NCBI GenBank assembly: GCA_016720935.1
Contig: JADKJP010000007.1
Span: forward strand, 558,001-622,000
Direction: 5' to 3'
DNA: 64,000 nucleotides
DNA from: Bacteroidota bacterium
GTDB lineage: Bacteria; Bacteroidota; Bacteroidia; AKYH767-A; 2013-40CM-41-45
The position numbers and the translations under genes were made by a program. This document shows, piece after piece, positions 38,640 through 46,694 of the stretch (position 1 is its first letter; the number at the start of each line of letters is the position of its first letter). The notes beneath the pieces are model-generated. The model was given only the letters and a program-made list of their open reading frames with translations. It searched no databases and was not told the DNA's origin.

Positions 38640-39656
38640 ATGAAGATCCAGGAAAAAGTTTCTCTCCGCCCCTACAATACCTTTGGTCTGGAGGTCAATG
38701 CAGCCCGTTTTGCCGAAGTTTCCAGCGTAGCTGAACTTCGGGAGCTCATCCTTGACCCTGCGCTAAAAAGCCTGCCTAAATTCATTCTCGGCGGCGGGAG
38801 CAACATTCTTTTTACGCAGGACTTCAACGGACTCATCATCCGTAACAGGATCCGCGGAATAGAGATTACCGATGAAACCGACGACCACGGCCGCGTGAAA
38901 GCCGGTGCCGGTGAAGTATGGCATTCTTTTGTGCTGTGGACACTCGATCACAACCTGGCCGGACTCGAAAACCTCAGTCTGATTCCCGGTTCTGTCGGCG
39001 CAGCGCCGATACAGAATATCGGAGCCTATGGTGTAGAGATCAAGGACACTTTTTATGAGCTCGAAGCGATGAGTCTCGAGGATGGAAGTCTCACAACATT
39101 TTCACGCGAAGAATGCAAATTCGGTTACCGCGACAGCATTTTCAAAAGAGAAGCGAAAAATAAATTTGTGATTGTATCCGTCACATTTCAACTGAGCAAG
39201 AAGCCGGCACTCAATACAAGTTATGGCGCGATTGAGCAGGAGTTGAAAGCGATGAATGTACAGAATGCCGGCATCCGTGAAATTTCACAGGCCGTCATCA
39301 ATATCCGCAGCAGTAAACTCCCCGATCCGGCGAAGATTGGCAATGCCGGAAGTTTTTTCAAAAATCCCGAAGTCGAGATTTCCATTTTCGAAAAACTCAA
39401 ATCAGAATATCCTGATCTCGTCGGCTACAAAACGGGCAACAACAAAATGAAACTCGCCGCCGGCTGGCTCATCGAGCAATGCGGATGGAAAGGCAAAGTT
39501 TCCGGTCATGTCGGCATGCATAAACAACAAGCCCTCGTCCTAGTCAACTACGGCGGCGCCACCGGTTCCGAATTAATCCAACACGCCCGCGCTGTTCAAT
39601 CCAGCGTCCGTGAGAAATTTGGTGTGGAATTGGAGATGGAAGTCAATATTCTTTAG
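38640..39656 (+). CDS. murB: UDP-N-acetylenolpyruvoylglucosamine reductase (MurB)
   Basis: 338 residues from the ATG at 38640. FAD-binding blocks: LRPYNTFGLEVNAARFAEV, KFILGGGSNILFTQDFNG and LIPGSVGAAPIQNIGAYGVEI. The catalytic Ser/Glu region is NAGSFFKNPEVE with AAGWLIEQCGWKG later. Length and the NIGAYG block match type I MurB. It reduces UDP-GlcNAc-enolpyruvate with NADPH in peptidoglycan precursor synthesis. Last clearly chromosomal gene before the recombinase region. Confidence 0.96.
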   Translation: MKIQEKVSLRPYNTFGLEVNAARFAEVSSVAELRELILDPALKSLPKFILGGGSNILFTQDFNGLIIRNRIRGIEITDETDDHGRVKAGAGEVWHSFVLWTLDHNLAGLENLSLIPGSVGAAPIQNIGAYGVEIKDTFYELEAMSLEDGSLTTFSREECKFGYRDSIFKREAKNKFVIVSVTFQLSKKPALNTSYGAIEQELKAMNVQNAGIREISQAVINIRSSKLPDPAKIGNAGSFFKNPEVEISIFEKLKSEYPDLVGYKTGNNKMKLAAGWLIEQCGWKGKVSGHVGMHKQQALVLVNYGGATGSELIQHARAVQSSVREKFGVELEMEVNIL

Positions 39657-40110
39657 TGGTTAGTGCTTAGTGGTTGGTGCTTGGTGGCTAGTGCTTAGTG
39701 AAGGGTATTCATTTAGCTTCCGCTTATACTTTCAACTTCCACTTACACTTACACTTACACTTCCACTCACTCCTGACTATCGACTCAAGAAGATCACCAA
39801 TCGCCCTTCGTCCCATCATCCCTCTTTAATAAAATTTGGAGCGCCCCCGTCTTTCTCCGCATCTCCCTCCCTTCCCGTGTTCCGCTCCTAAAGTCGCTTC
39901 ACCCGGGGCTATTTTACTGAGGGCGGAAATCGATTTTGGTTTTTTTGGTGGTTAGTGCTTGGTGCTTAGTGCTTAGAGGTTAGTTGTTAGTTGCTAGCTT
40001 CAATTCTTCTTGCTTCCACCTATACTTCAAACTTCCACTTACTCTTCCACTCCCTCCCGACTAAAGACTCCTGACTACTGACTACTGACTCCCACCCCGC
40101 GTCCATCGTC
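39653..40110. repeat. Duplicated composite of short-word repeats
   Basis: Starting inside the murB stop codon, the order TTAGTGCTTAGTGG words, CTTCCACTTACACTT words, CTCCTGACTATCGACTC words and CCCATC words appears at 39653-39840. It appears again, diverged, at 39948-40110. No gene is credible across 39657-40194; this composite and the inverted repeat before the recombinase start are all I see. Confidence 0.65.
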
Positions 40111-40161
40111 CCCTTTTCAACTTTTTATCCGCATAAATGAAGTTGTACGCTAAATAAATTC

Positions 40162-40192
40162 TGACGAAAATTCAGCAGAAAATTTATCGTCA
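40162..40192. promoter_or_regulatory. Inverted repeat before the recombinase start
   Basis: TGACG at 40162-40166 and CGTCA at 40188-40192, with AAATT/AATTT inside, end two bases before the ATG at 40195. Could be an autoregulatory site or an mRNA hairpin. Confidence 0.35.
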
Positions 40193-40194
40193 AT

Positions 40195-41820
40195 ATGAAA
40201 GCAAGCCGCATTACTTATAAAAACGAGCAGAGAATCAAAATAGAATTTCCTTACAATTCAAAGATCCTTTCCAAATTGAAAACCATACCTGATGCGCGAT
40301 GGAGCAAAGCACACAAAGCCTGGCATATCCCTTATACGAAAACAGCATTCAACCAATTGCTTGCCTTATTTCCTGATCTCGAATACACAAAAAAAGATCC
40401 TTCGGTACAAGAAAATAAAAGCGATGAAATTAGTACGAAGAAAAAACCAATTCCTCAAAATAAAAATCAATGTAATGTCACCATTCAAATTGCCGGACAA
40501 CGGATCCTTATCAAGTTGCCCAGGAATGATGCGGATATACATTTTATAAAATCACTACGTTACAGTCGTTGGGACAAAAAGCAATTCTCATGGGTCTTGC
40601 CGAATTACCCTGGAAATCTCGATCTGTTAAATGACTATTTTAAAGACAGGATACAGGAAATAATCCAGCATCCTACGGTCAAATTTTATTCGGAGGAAGA
40701 ACTGGGAAGAAAAATTGGCGATGATGAAATTCTTATTGTAAAAACAAACTCAGGCAGGTTGAAATTATTTTTTGGCTACAACAAAGATTTAACAAGAGCA
40801 GTAAAGGGAATCCCCTATTATCAATGGCATACCCAACAAAAATACTGGAGCATCCCCTATTCTGAAAAATACCTGCAAGAAATCAAGGCGATAGCGGAGA
40901 TGCTTAATCTGAAAGTCATTTATGAAGAAGAAAAAACAGACACATCGAAAGTAAAGCGTATCAGAAATTCAGAAAATACAACTTATCGTAAATGTCCGCC
41001 TGAATATCTAAATAAACTGACGGAATTGAGGTACAGCCCGAATACGATAAAAACCTATAAAAATGCATTTGAAGAATTCATTAATTATTATTCTGAGAAA
41101 AAATTGGAAGACATTGATGAAACATTAATCACCAATTACCTGAAGTATCTCGTAATGGAACGAAAAGTTTCAATTTCTTATCAGAACCAGGCAATTAATT
41201 CCATAAAGTTTTATTATGAACGTGTTTTAAAGGGAGAGCGTAAAATATACTATGTCGACAGGCCACGAAAAGAACAAGTTTTACCGGAAGTGTTGAGTGA
41301 AGAAGAAGTAACGAAATTAATTCAATCAACGGAGAACCTGAAACACAGAGCCATTTTGATGCTCGCATATTCAACCGGAATGAGGCTCAGTGAACTTCTG
41401 AATGTAAAAATTAAGGATATTGATTCCAAACGCATGCAGATTCGTATAGAACAGGGAAAAGGCAGGAAAGATCGTTATGCCAGGCTATCTTCTGTATTAC
41501 TCGATGTTTTAAGACGATATTTTAAAGAATATAAACCTGTAGAATGGTTAATTGAAGGTATAAATGGTGGAAAATACTCCGCCCGGAGCATTCAACAAAT
41601 AATGAAGATGGCCCTAAAAAAAGCAGGGATAAAGAAAAAAGCAAGTGTGCACACTCTGCGACATACATTTGCCACTCACCTGCTTGAAAATGGAGTTGAT
41701 ATACGCTACATTCAGGTATTACTAGGTCACGAAAGCAGCAAAACCACTGAAATTTACACTCACGTTACCACGAAGGGTTTTGATCAAATAAAAAACCCTT
41801 TGGATAAGTTAAAATTATAA
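40195..41820 (+). CDS. Tyrosine recombinase with three N-terminal repeats; putative integron-type integrase
   Basis: 541 residues, much longer than Xer proteins (about 300). Residues 5-62, 94-155 and 173-240 are three diverged copies of a unit with core RW..K..W.IPY (RWSKAHKAWHIPY; RWDKKQFSWVLP; QWHTQQKYWSIPY), somewhat like HARP-type domains. A SAM-like core-binding domain (about 265-345) precedes the catalytic domain: Arg397 (GMRLSE), Lys425 region (GKGRKDR), HTLRH (His486, Arg489), LGHESS (His512) and Tyr521 (TEIYTHV). The C-terminal NPLDKL tail resembles IntI and the cassette-borne recombinase. The extra IntI-specific insertion is absent. It lies just upstream of the candidate attI and first cassette. 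Confidence 0.8.
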   Translation: MKASRITYKNEQRIKIEFPYNSKILSKLKTIPDARWSKAHKAWHIPYTKTAFNQLLALFPDLEYTKKDPSVQENKSDEISTKKKPIPQNKNQCNVTIQIAGQRILIKLPRNDADIHFIKSLRYSRWDKKQFSWVLPNYPGNLDLLNDYFKDRIQEIIQHPTVKFYSEEELGRKIGDDEILIVKTNSGRLKLFFGYNKDLTRAVKGIPYYQWHTQQKYWSIPYSEKYLQEIKAIAEMLNLKVIYEEEKTDTSKVKRIRNSENTTYRKCPPEYLNKLTELRYSPNTIKTYKNAFEEFINYYSEKKLEDIDETLITNYLKYLVMERKVSISYQNQAINSIKFYYERVLKGERKIYYVDRPRKEQVLPEVLSEEEVTKLIQSTENLKHRAILMLAYSTGMRLSELLNVKIKDIDSKRMQIRIEQGKGRKDRYARLSSVLLDVLRRYFKEYKPVEWLIEGINGGKYSARSIQQIMKMALKKAGIKKKASVHTLRHTFATHLLENGVDIRYIQVLLGHESSKTTEIYTHVTTKGFDQIKNPLDKLKL

Positions 41821-41999
41821 TAAAAATGAGGTATTATAAATGTTAGAAAATTTGTAACTTGGTATTTTAATCCTAATCAATAACGATAGAATTTGAATAT
41901 AATCTTTTGAAAAAACTCATGAGCTCAAATAAAATGATCAATCAAATTCAAATACGAAACCAACTTAAGGTTGAATTTCTGGCAAATTCATTCCATACC

Positions 42000-42089
42000 G
42001 ACATATCCGTTATACACGCAATTAATTGCGTAAACCCAACCAATTTCAATATATATACGCAACTAGTTGCGTAAACAGAAACGTTGAAC
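42000..42089 (+). other. Candidate attI recombination site
   Basis: Two perfect 16-bp palindromes, ACGCAATTAATTGCGT (42016-42031) and ACGCAACTAGTTGCGT (42057-42072), each followed by AAAC, start 41 bp apart (about four helical turns). Eleven bases after the second lies GTTGAAC (42083-42089), a perfect GTTRRRY core where cassette C1 begins. The 41821-42000 stretch before it is A/T-rich and otherwise empty. Confidence 0.65.
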
Positions 42090-42148
42090 TAAACCGCCTG
42101 TGGCGGTAGTCTTCCAAACGCTTAATTATTTTTTAGTTCCGAACTTAG

Positions 42149-42175
42149 TAGTATGTCTAATTTAAAAACATACTA
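42149..42175. promoter_or_regulatory. Inverted repeat ahead of the cassette recombinase start
   Basis: TAGTATGT / ACATACTA with an 11-bp loop, ending two bases before the ATG at 42178; the same in copy C6 (57191-57217). Operator or translation-control hairpin. Confidence 0.4.
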
Positions 42176-42177
42176 TC

Positions 42178-43010
42178 ATGAGCACATTACGGAACAACAT
42201 GATTCAGCAGATGGAGTTGAAGGGCTTCAGTCCCCTGACCATTAAAGTTTACATTTTCCATCTTCTACAACTGAGCAAACATTTTAACACCTCGCCGGAT
42301 TTACTTTCTGTGGAACAGATCCGGACGTATTTACATCAGACGGTCGCCGAAAAAAAATGCAGCAGGTCCTGGATGAACCAGATGGTGAGCGCCCTGAAGA
42401 TTTTATATTGTGATGTGTTGCGAAGGCAGTGGGACCCACTTGATTTACCCCGTGCGCCACGGGAGAAAAAACTGCCGGTAATTTTATCGAGAGATGAGGT
42501 CAGCAGGATTATTCAGGTGACGGAGAACATAAAACACCGTGCTGTGCTGATGCTCACCTACTCGGCCGGATTGCGATTGCATGAGGTAAAGAGTTTAAAG
42601 CTCAGCGATATTGATTCCGCGCGCATGATGGTGCGTGTGGTGCAATCAAAAGGTGACAAAGACCGGTATACAATTTTATCACCCCTAGCATTGAAGATGC
42701 TCCGGGAGTATTGGAACCGTTACCGTCCGGGAGTCTGGCTTTTGAAACGCGTCCCGGAAAAGCCATGGCTGACCGAACAGCACAATTGATTTTTAAACAT
42801 TCGCTCCAGAAAGCCGGAATAAAAAAGGCGGCCAGCTTTCATACCCTGCGCCATAGTTTTGCCACGCACTTGATGGAACAGGGCGTTTCACTGCCAATCA
42901 TTCAGCAATTGCTCGGACACAGCTCGCTGAAAACAACGAGTGGTTATTTGCATGTTCAGCAATACTCGGTGGATGCGGTAAAAAGTCCGCTCGATACTCT
43001 TTCGCTTTAA
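42178..43010 (+). pseudogene. Cassette-borne tyrosine recombinase, frameshifted copy 1
   Basis: Would encode about 277 residues. The first 190 are in frame (SAM-like domain; Arg in GLRLHE; Lys in SKGDKDR). At 42740-42743 a run of four T where the other copy has five shifts the frame and ends the product at 42789. The remaining catalytic block (HTLRHSFATH, LGHSSLKTTSGYLHV, ending SPLDTLSL) continues to 43010 in the second frame. All catalytic residues are encoded. It is related to the 541-aa recombinase, without its N-terminal repeats. Confidence 0.8.
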
Positions 43011-43021
43011 TCCTGTGGGTC

Positions 43022-44212
43022 ATGGAATCTGTTCCAGTTCCTGCAGCCACTGTCGGAGAAGTGTTCTCTTTATTTGGAGAGCAGTACAGGCATGCGCACA
43101 AATTGCCGGTGCAACAACGTAAAACAATGTTTGCACTCCAGCAATGTCGTACCGCCGCATTGGGCGGTCATGTAGACATCTGTAACAGCTGCGGTCACAC
43201 ACGGGTGTTTTACAATTCCTGTCGTAACAGGCATTGCCCCCGGTGTCAGGGATTAAAAAAGATCCAATGGGTTGACCGCCTCAGTTCACATCTATTACCG
43301 GTACGCTATTTTCATATTGTATTTACGCTTCCCTCCGAGCTCAACCGGCTGAGTCTGGTCAATCAGAAATGTGTGTACAATATCCTCTTTAAAGCCGCCT
43401 CGGAAAGTTTGCTCACCCTGGCAAAGGATCAAAAGTATCTGCATGCGCTCACCGGGATGGTGGCCGTGCTGCACACCTGGGGACAGAATCTGATGGAGCA
43501 TCCGCACCTGCATACACTCGTTCCCGCCGGTGGTTGGAGTGAAGTAGCGCAATCCTGGAAAGCTTCAAGGAAAAAGTTTTTCTTCCGGTAAAGGTCATCT
43601 CTGCATTGTTTAAGGGTAAATTCCTTTCGCTGCTTAAAGCCGCATACCAGACCGGTGAGCTGAAATTTGAAGGGGGAGATAAAACCCTTAAAACAAAAGG
43701 AAAGTTTTAAGCAACTGCTCAACACCCTATATCAAAAACCATGGGTTGTCTATGCGAAAAAACCGTTCAGGAACTCCGCGGCAATTGTGAATTACCTGGC
43801 ACGGTACACCCATCGCGTGGCCATCGACAATAGCCGGATCCTGAGCGTAGAAGATGGACAGGTGAGTTTTCGTTGGAAAGACTACAAAAATCAGGGAGCA
43901 AAAGGCACAATGAAGTTAAGCGGAGAAGAATTTATCCGTCGTTTCCTGCTGCATGTACTTCCGAAAGGCTTTTGCAAAATCCGTTACTATGGAATTTTCG
44001 CATCGCGCATCCGAAAGACGATGCTACACCAATGCAAAAAAGCCACCGGGTTAATTCCTCCCAAATCCAAATTCGCGGGACTTGACTGGAAAGCCGTATT
44101 ACTGCTGGCCTATACGATTGATGTATCCCATTGTCCTGTTTGTAAAAACGGAACGATGGAGTTGCACCGCACGTTTAAAAGTCTCCGTTCACCGCCAGGG
44201 CTCATCAGGTGA
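43022..44212 (+). pseudogene. IS91 family HUH transposase, frameshifted copy 1
   Basis: About 396 codons. Zinc ribbon CNSCGHTRVFYNSCRNRHCPRC, HUH motif in MEHPHLHTLVPAGG and Tyr region NYLARYTHRVAIDNSRI are all encoded. A five-T run at 43577 (six in the other copy) and a five-G run at 43672 (four in the other copy) shift the frame out and back in, breaking about 32 codons. Starts 11 bp after the recombinase stop. Confidence 0.85.
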
Positions 44213-44423
44213 ATCGTTCTTTGAACAAATTAATGATTATTCTATTGCGGCCGCGGCCGCAGAGGCTTGCCATGTGTTTTTCAAAACAAATAAAGCTTAA
44301 AGCAAGCCCATGCAAGCGAATAATTAATTAATTTACCCAAAATAAAATGTATTTTAACATATTTTCCCTTCATCTGAAACATTGAAAGTACATAGGGAAT
44401 AAGGCTGCTACTCAGGCGGTTTC

Positions 44424-44515
44424 GTTCAACGAGATTCTATCCGCAATTAATCCAACGTCATTCTTTCAAATCAGGTATTTTGCTAAATTGCGGATAAAAT
44501 CCTGAAATGTTATAG
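44424..44515 (+). other. attC of cassette C1 (about 92 bp)
   Basis: R'' GTTCAAC (44424-44430), R' GTTATAG (44509-44515). The inner stem ATCCGCAATT / AATTGCGGAT is perfect. R'' is the reverse complement of GTTGAAC at the left end of this cassette. Confidence 0.75.
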
Positions 44516-45280
44516 GCAACCAAAGTAATGATAATGCGAAAACTGAATTTAGTATTTCTAATTTGCTTATCAATCCAAGTTTCATCCGTTTGTGAGACTT
44601 ATGGACAATTCAATCAAAACGACACAACGATCTTGCTAAAAGCTTTTAGACAAATAACATCACAGAGACAAATTGTATATGTCGACACAGTTGGCCCAAA
44701 TAGTTATGTCCAAGAGAAACTTCAAGAAGCTTTTAAAAAAGACACAATAATCGACAAAAGAAGAGGTAACTCAATTACTTTGACTGAAAGTGAAATGAAC
44801 CATATAATATCGCAACTTGGAAAAGAAACTATATGGTACGACAACCTATTCTTTAATTGCAAACGTATTGACTCAGACAGCCTGTTGTCTGTGGCAAAAC
44901 AAATGTATGCAGAACGGGTACAATCTTTAAATGAAGCTATATTAAAAAAAGATACGGCTAGAATTAAAGACCTGAAACAAAACTATTCGTATGTGTTCGA
45001 ATTTACAAAACCAATTTACATTAGAGATAATACCATTTGTCTAATATCGTTTAATGCAATGTGCGGGTTAGACTGCGGACAATCAGAGACAAGCTTTTAC
45101 AAAAAAGACGAAGGTGAGTGGACTAAGTGGGTTTTAGTTTCCTCGGGCGATTTTTGATAACTAAGGTCAAATGAACATTAGATAGAAAAATTTGGCTGCC
45201 TATAACATCGCCTTGCTGCCAAGCAAAGAAAGTGCTATCTTCGATTTAACAGACGGCGTGCTCGGCAGCAAGGCTAACCG
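44510..45280 (+). mobile_element. Cassette C2: single secreted orphan gene
   Basis: 771 bp. Starts TTATAGGC and its attC R'' is GCCTATAAC, the exact reverse complement of GTTATAGGC. Confidence 0.8.
44528..45157 (+). CDS. Exported protein of unknown function (cassette C2)
   Basis: 209 residues (ATG 44528; a second ATG at 44534). The N-terminal signal peptide is RKLNLVFLICLSIQVSSVCE. The mature part is Lys/Asp-rich, with FEFTKPIYIRDNTICLISFNA and a C-terminal MCGLDCGQSETSFYKKDEGE holding two Cys. No family recognised. It starts 18 bp inside the cassette, as cassette genes usually do. Much more A/T-rich than the chromosomal genes. Confidence 0.7.
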   Translation: MIMRKLNLVFLICLSIQVSSVCETYGQFNQNDTTILLKAFRQITSQRQIVYVDTVGPNSYVQEKLQEAFKKDTIIDKRRGNSITLTESEMNHIISQLGKETIWYDNLFFNCKRIDSDSLLSVAKQMYAERVQSLNEAILKKDTARIKDLKQNYSYVFEFTKPIYIRDNTICLISFNAMCGLDCGQSETSFYKKDEGEWTKWVLVSSGDF

Positions 45281-45288
45281 TTACCAGC
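45198..45288 (+). other. attC of cassette C2 (about 91 bp)
   Basis: R'' GCCTATAAC (45198-45206) and R' GTTACCAGC (45280-45288). A perfect 11-bp inner stem GCCTTGCTGCC / GGCAGCAAGGC lies next to them. Confidence 0.85.
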
Positions 45289-45495
45289 AAGCGTAAAGAC
45301 CGACACAACAAATATCGAGTTGACTTCTAAGCGACCAAACTTTTGACTTTCAAACAAACTTTCTGGCGACCTTCTCGGTAGCCAATTTCGCTGTAACTTG
45401 ACACAAACCACTCCCATTTGCCGACACTCAAGCCATCGCAAGGTTTAAAAAAAAATTCCACCGCACTATTAAAAAATAATTTTATGCCAGCCCAT

Positions 45496-45559
45496 ATTGG
45501 CACATTTGGGGTTTGCCTCCTCACACAAACCGACACAGGCAAACCCCAAAAGAGCCAAT
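45496..45559. repeat. Double-stem element 1
   Basis: Outer stem ATTGGC/GCCAAT, internal loop ACATTT opposite AAAAGA, inner stem GGGGTTTGCC/GGCAAACCCC, 20-nt terminal loop containing ACACAAACCGACACA. CCAACGCAC follows outside. See the three other copies at 52686, 53093 and 55725. Confidence 0.85.
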
Positions 45560-45638
45560 TCCCCAACGCACGTGATGATTTTCGTTAGAATTTTGAAATT
45601 TCTTTTTAAAAAATTTGCAGGAGTGAATAAAATTCAAT

Positions 45639-45661
45639 TACCTTTGTAAGCGAACACTTAC
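45639..45661 (+). promoter_or_regulatory. tetR promoter overlapping a palindromic operator
   Basis: -7 box TACCTTTG (45639-45646) with TTTG at 45614-45617, 21 bp upstream. The last base overlaps the palindrome GTAAGCGAACACTTAC (45646-45661), a typical TetR-type operator form. It would let the TetR protein repress its own operon. Confidence 0.75.
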
Positions 45662-45700
45662 TTACATTTATGAAAATCATTTATAAAGAGGAACTTGAAA

Positions 45701-46294
45701 ATGAAAAACAATAAATTCACAGACAGACAAATAGAAATAATGGAAGCAGCTACGCTTCGCATTGATAAATTCGGAATACAGGAATTAACCATTAAAAACC
45801 TCTCTGCTGATTTAAATTTATCTGAAGCTGCTTTATATCGACATTTTAAAAGTAAAAACGAGATATTACTTGGGCTATTAACCTATTTTATTTTAGAGAT
45901 GAACGAGCGGATTGCTACAATAATAGCTGATAAAGAAAAACAACCTTCTGAACTTTTAAAAAAAATATTTACATCACAACTCAGCACTTTTGCACAAAAA
46001 CCCGCCATAGTTAGTGTTATTTTTTCAGAAGGAATATTTCAATTTAATAAAGAATTAAGTGAAAAGGTTTCTGTAATGATGGCACTGATGCAAAAAAACA
46101 TCAATGCACTTATTGTAAGAGGTCAAAACGGAGGTGTTTATGGAAAGTTATTAGGTGCCGACCCTATCACAACAATTATTATGGGCAGTATGCGAATGGT
46201 GGTTTTAAAATGGAAACTTTCGGGTAACAAATCCAATTTAGTAAATGATGGAAAAAATGTATTAAACGGACTTTTAAAAATGATAGAAAAATGA
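45701..46294 (+). CDS. TetR/AcrR family transcriptional regulator
   Basis: 197 residues from the ATG at 45701 (an in-frame TTG lies two codons upstream). N-terminal HTH: RQIEIMEAATLRIDKFGIQE, then LTIKNLSADLNLSEAALYRH and FKSKNEILLGLL. The C-terminal helical ligand domain is unspecific. First gene of the efflux operon, directly downstream of a promoter/operator palindrome, so it is probably the local autorepressor. Its stop overlaps the next gene by four bases (ATGA). Confidence 0.88.
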   Translation: MKNNKFTDRQIEIMEAATLRIDKFGIQELTIKNLSADLNLSEAALYRHFKSKNEILLGLLTYFILEMNERIATIIADKEKQPSELLKKIFTSQLSTFAQKPAIVSVIFSEGIFQFNKELSEKVSVMMALMQKNINALIVRGQNGGVYGKLLGADPITTIIMGSMRMVVLKWKLSGNKSNLVNDGKNVLNGLLKMIEK

Positions 46295-46680
46295 AAAAAG
46301 CACTTCCCTACTTATTTGCAACAATCCTAACTGGATTTGGTCTGCTTACTTTGTTTCTTAGCACCTCTGTGATATTCGATTTATTTGGTATCAGAGCAAA
46401 AGAAGGCAACTACGTTTTATTTGTTGTTTGGTCAAATTTTATCAGTAGTATTCTTTATCTTATTGCCTCTTATGGCTTTGTTACATCTAAAAGATGGACA
46501 GCTAAACTTTTAGGAGTTTCTACCATAATTTTAATTACTGCTCTTATTGGTTTATTTTATCATATCAACTCAGGCGGTATTTATGAAACAAAAACCATCG
46601 GTGCAATGATTTTTAGAATTTCTGTAACAATGGTATTTGCTGCACTTGCCTATTTCACTATCACAAAAAGGAATAATTAA
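46291..46680 (+). CDS. Four-helix membrane protein, unknown
   Basis: 129 residues with four predicted membrane helices (LFATILTGFGLLTLFLST; YVLFVVWSNFISSILYLIAS; LGVSTIILITALIGLFY; FRISVTMVFAALAYFTI). Translationally coupled to tetR (overlap) and 14 bp before the tolC-like gene, so it belongs to the efflux operon. No family assigned. Confidence 0.65.
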   Translation: MKKALPYLFATILTGFGLLTLFLSTSVIFDLFGIRAKEGNYVLFVVWSNFISSILYLIASYGFVTSKRWTAKLLGVSTIILITALIGLFYHINSGGIYETKTIGAMIFRISVTMVFAALAYFTITKRNN

Positions 46681-46694
46681 AAAAAAATTGACTT

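Larger units (their letters stand above)
42084..44509 (+). mobile_element. Cassette C1: IS91-like HUH transposase plus tyrosine recombinase
   Basis: 2426 bp, same length as and nearly identical to cassette C6. Near-perfect terminal inverted repeats GTTGAACTAAACCGCCTG (42083-42100) and CAGGCGGTTTCGTTCAAC (44413-44430) bound the transposon part; the right one doubles as the attC R'' box. The final 79 bp form the rest of the attC. The two copies differ only by homopolymer lengths. Confidence 0.75.

Noticed and set aside
38468..38734. 88-codon frame overlapping the murB start
   Set aside because: It runs into murB in another frame and is Arg/Ser-rich out-of-frame sequence; the region is better explained by the candidate RNA and murB promoter.
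39670..39891. 73-codon frame in the repeat region after murB
   Set aside because: It consists of translated short-word repeats with no family resemblance.
38195..40110. CRISPR array
   Set aside because: The repeats are degenerate tandem words without regular unique spacers, and no cas genes are present.
44082..44300. 72-codon frame after the IS91-like transposase (also at 59124)
   Set aside because: It overlaps the transposase end in another frame and translates non-coding transposon end sequence.
42083..44430. Explaining the two large repeats as plain IS91 insertions at a GAAC target
   Set aside because: The shared block extends 79-84 bp beyond the right terminal repeat to a G|TT boundary, and the genes following each copy have their own attC R'' matching the bases right after that boundary. 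A simple IS insertion does not predict this.
45327..45566. 79-codon minus-strand frame at the start of cassette C3
   Set aside because: It covers double-stem element 1, runs against all cassette genes, and its product looks like random low-complexity translation.
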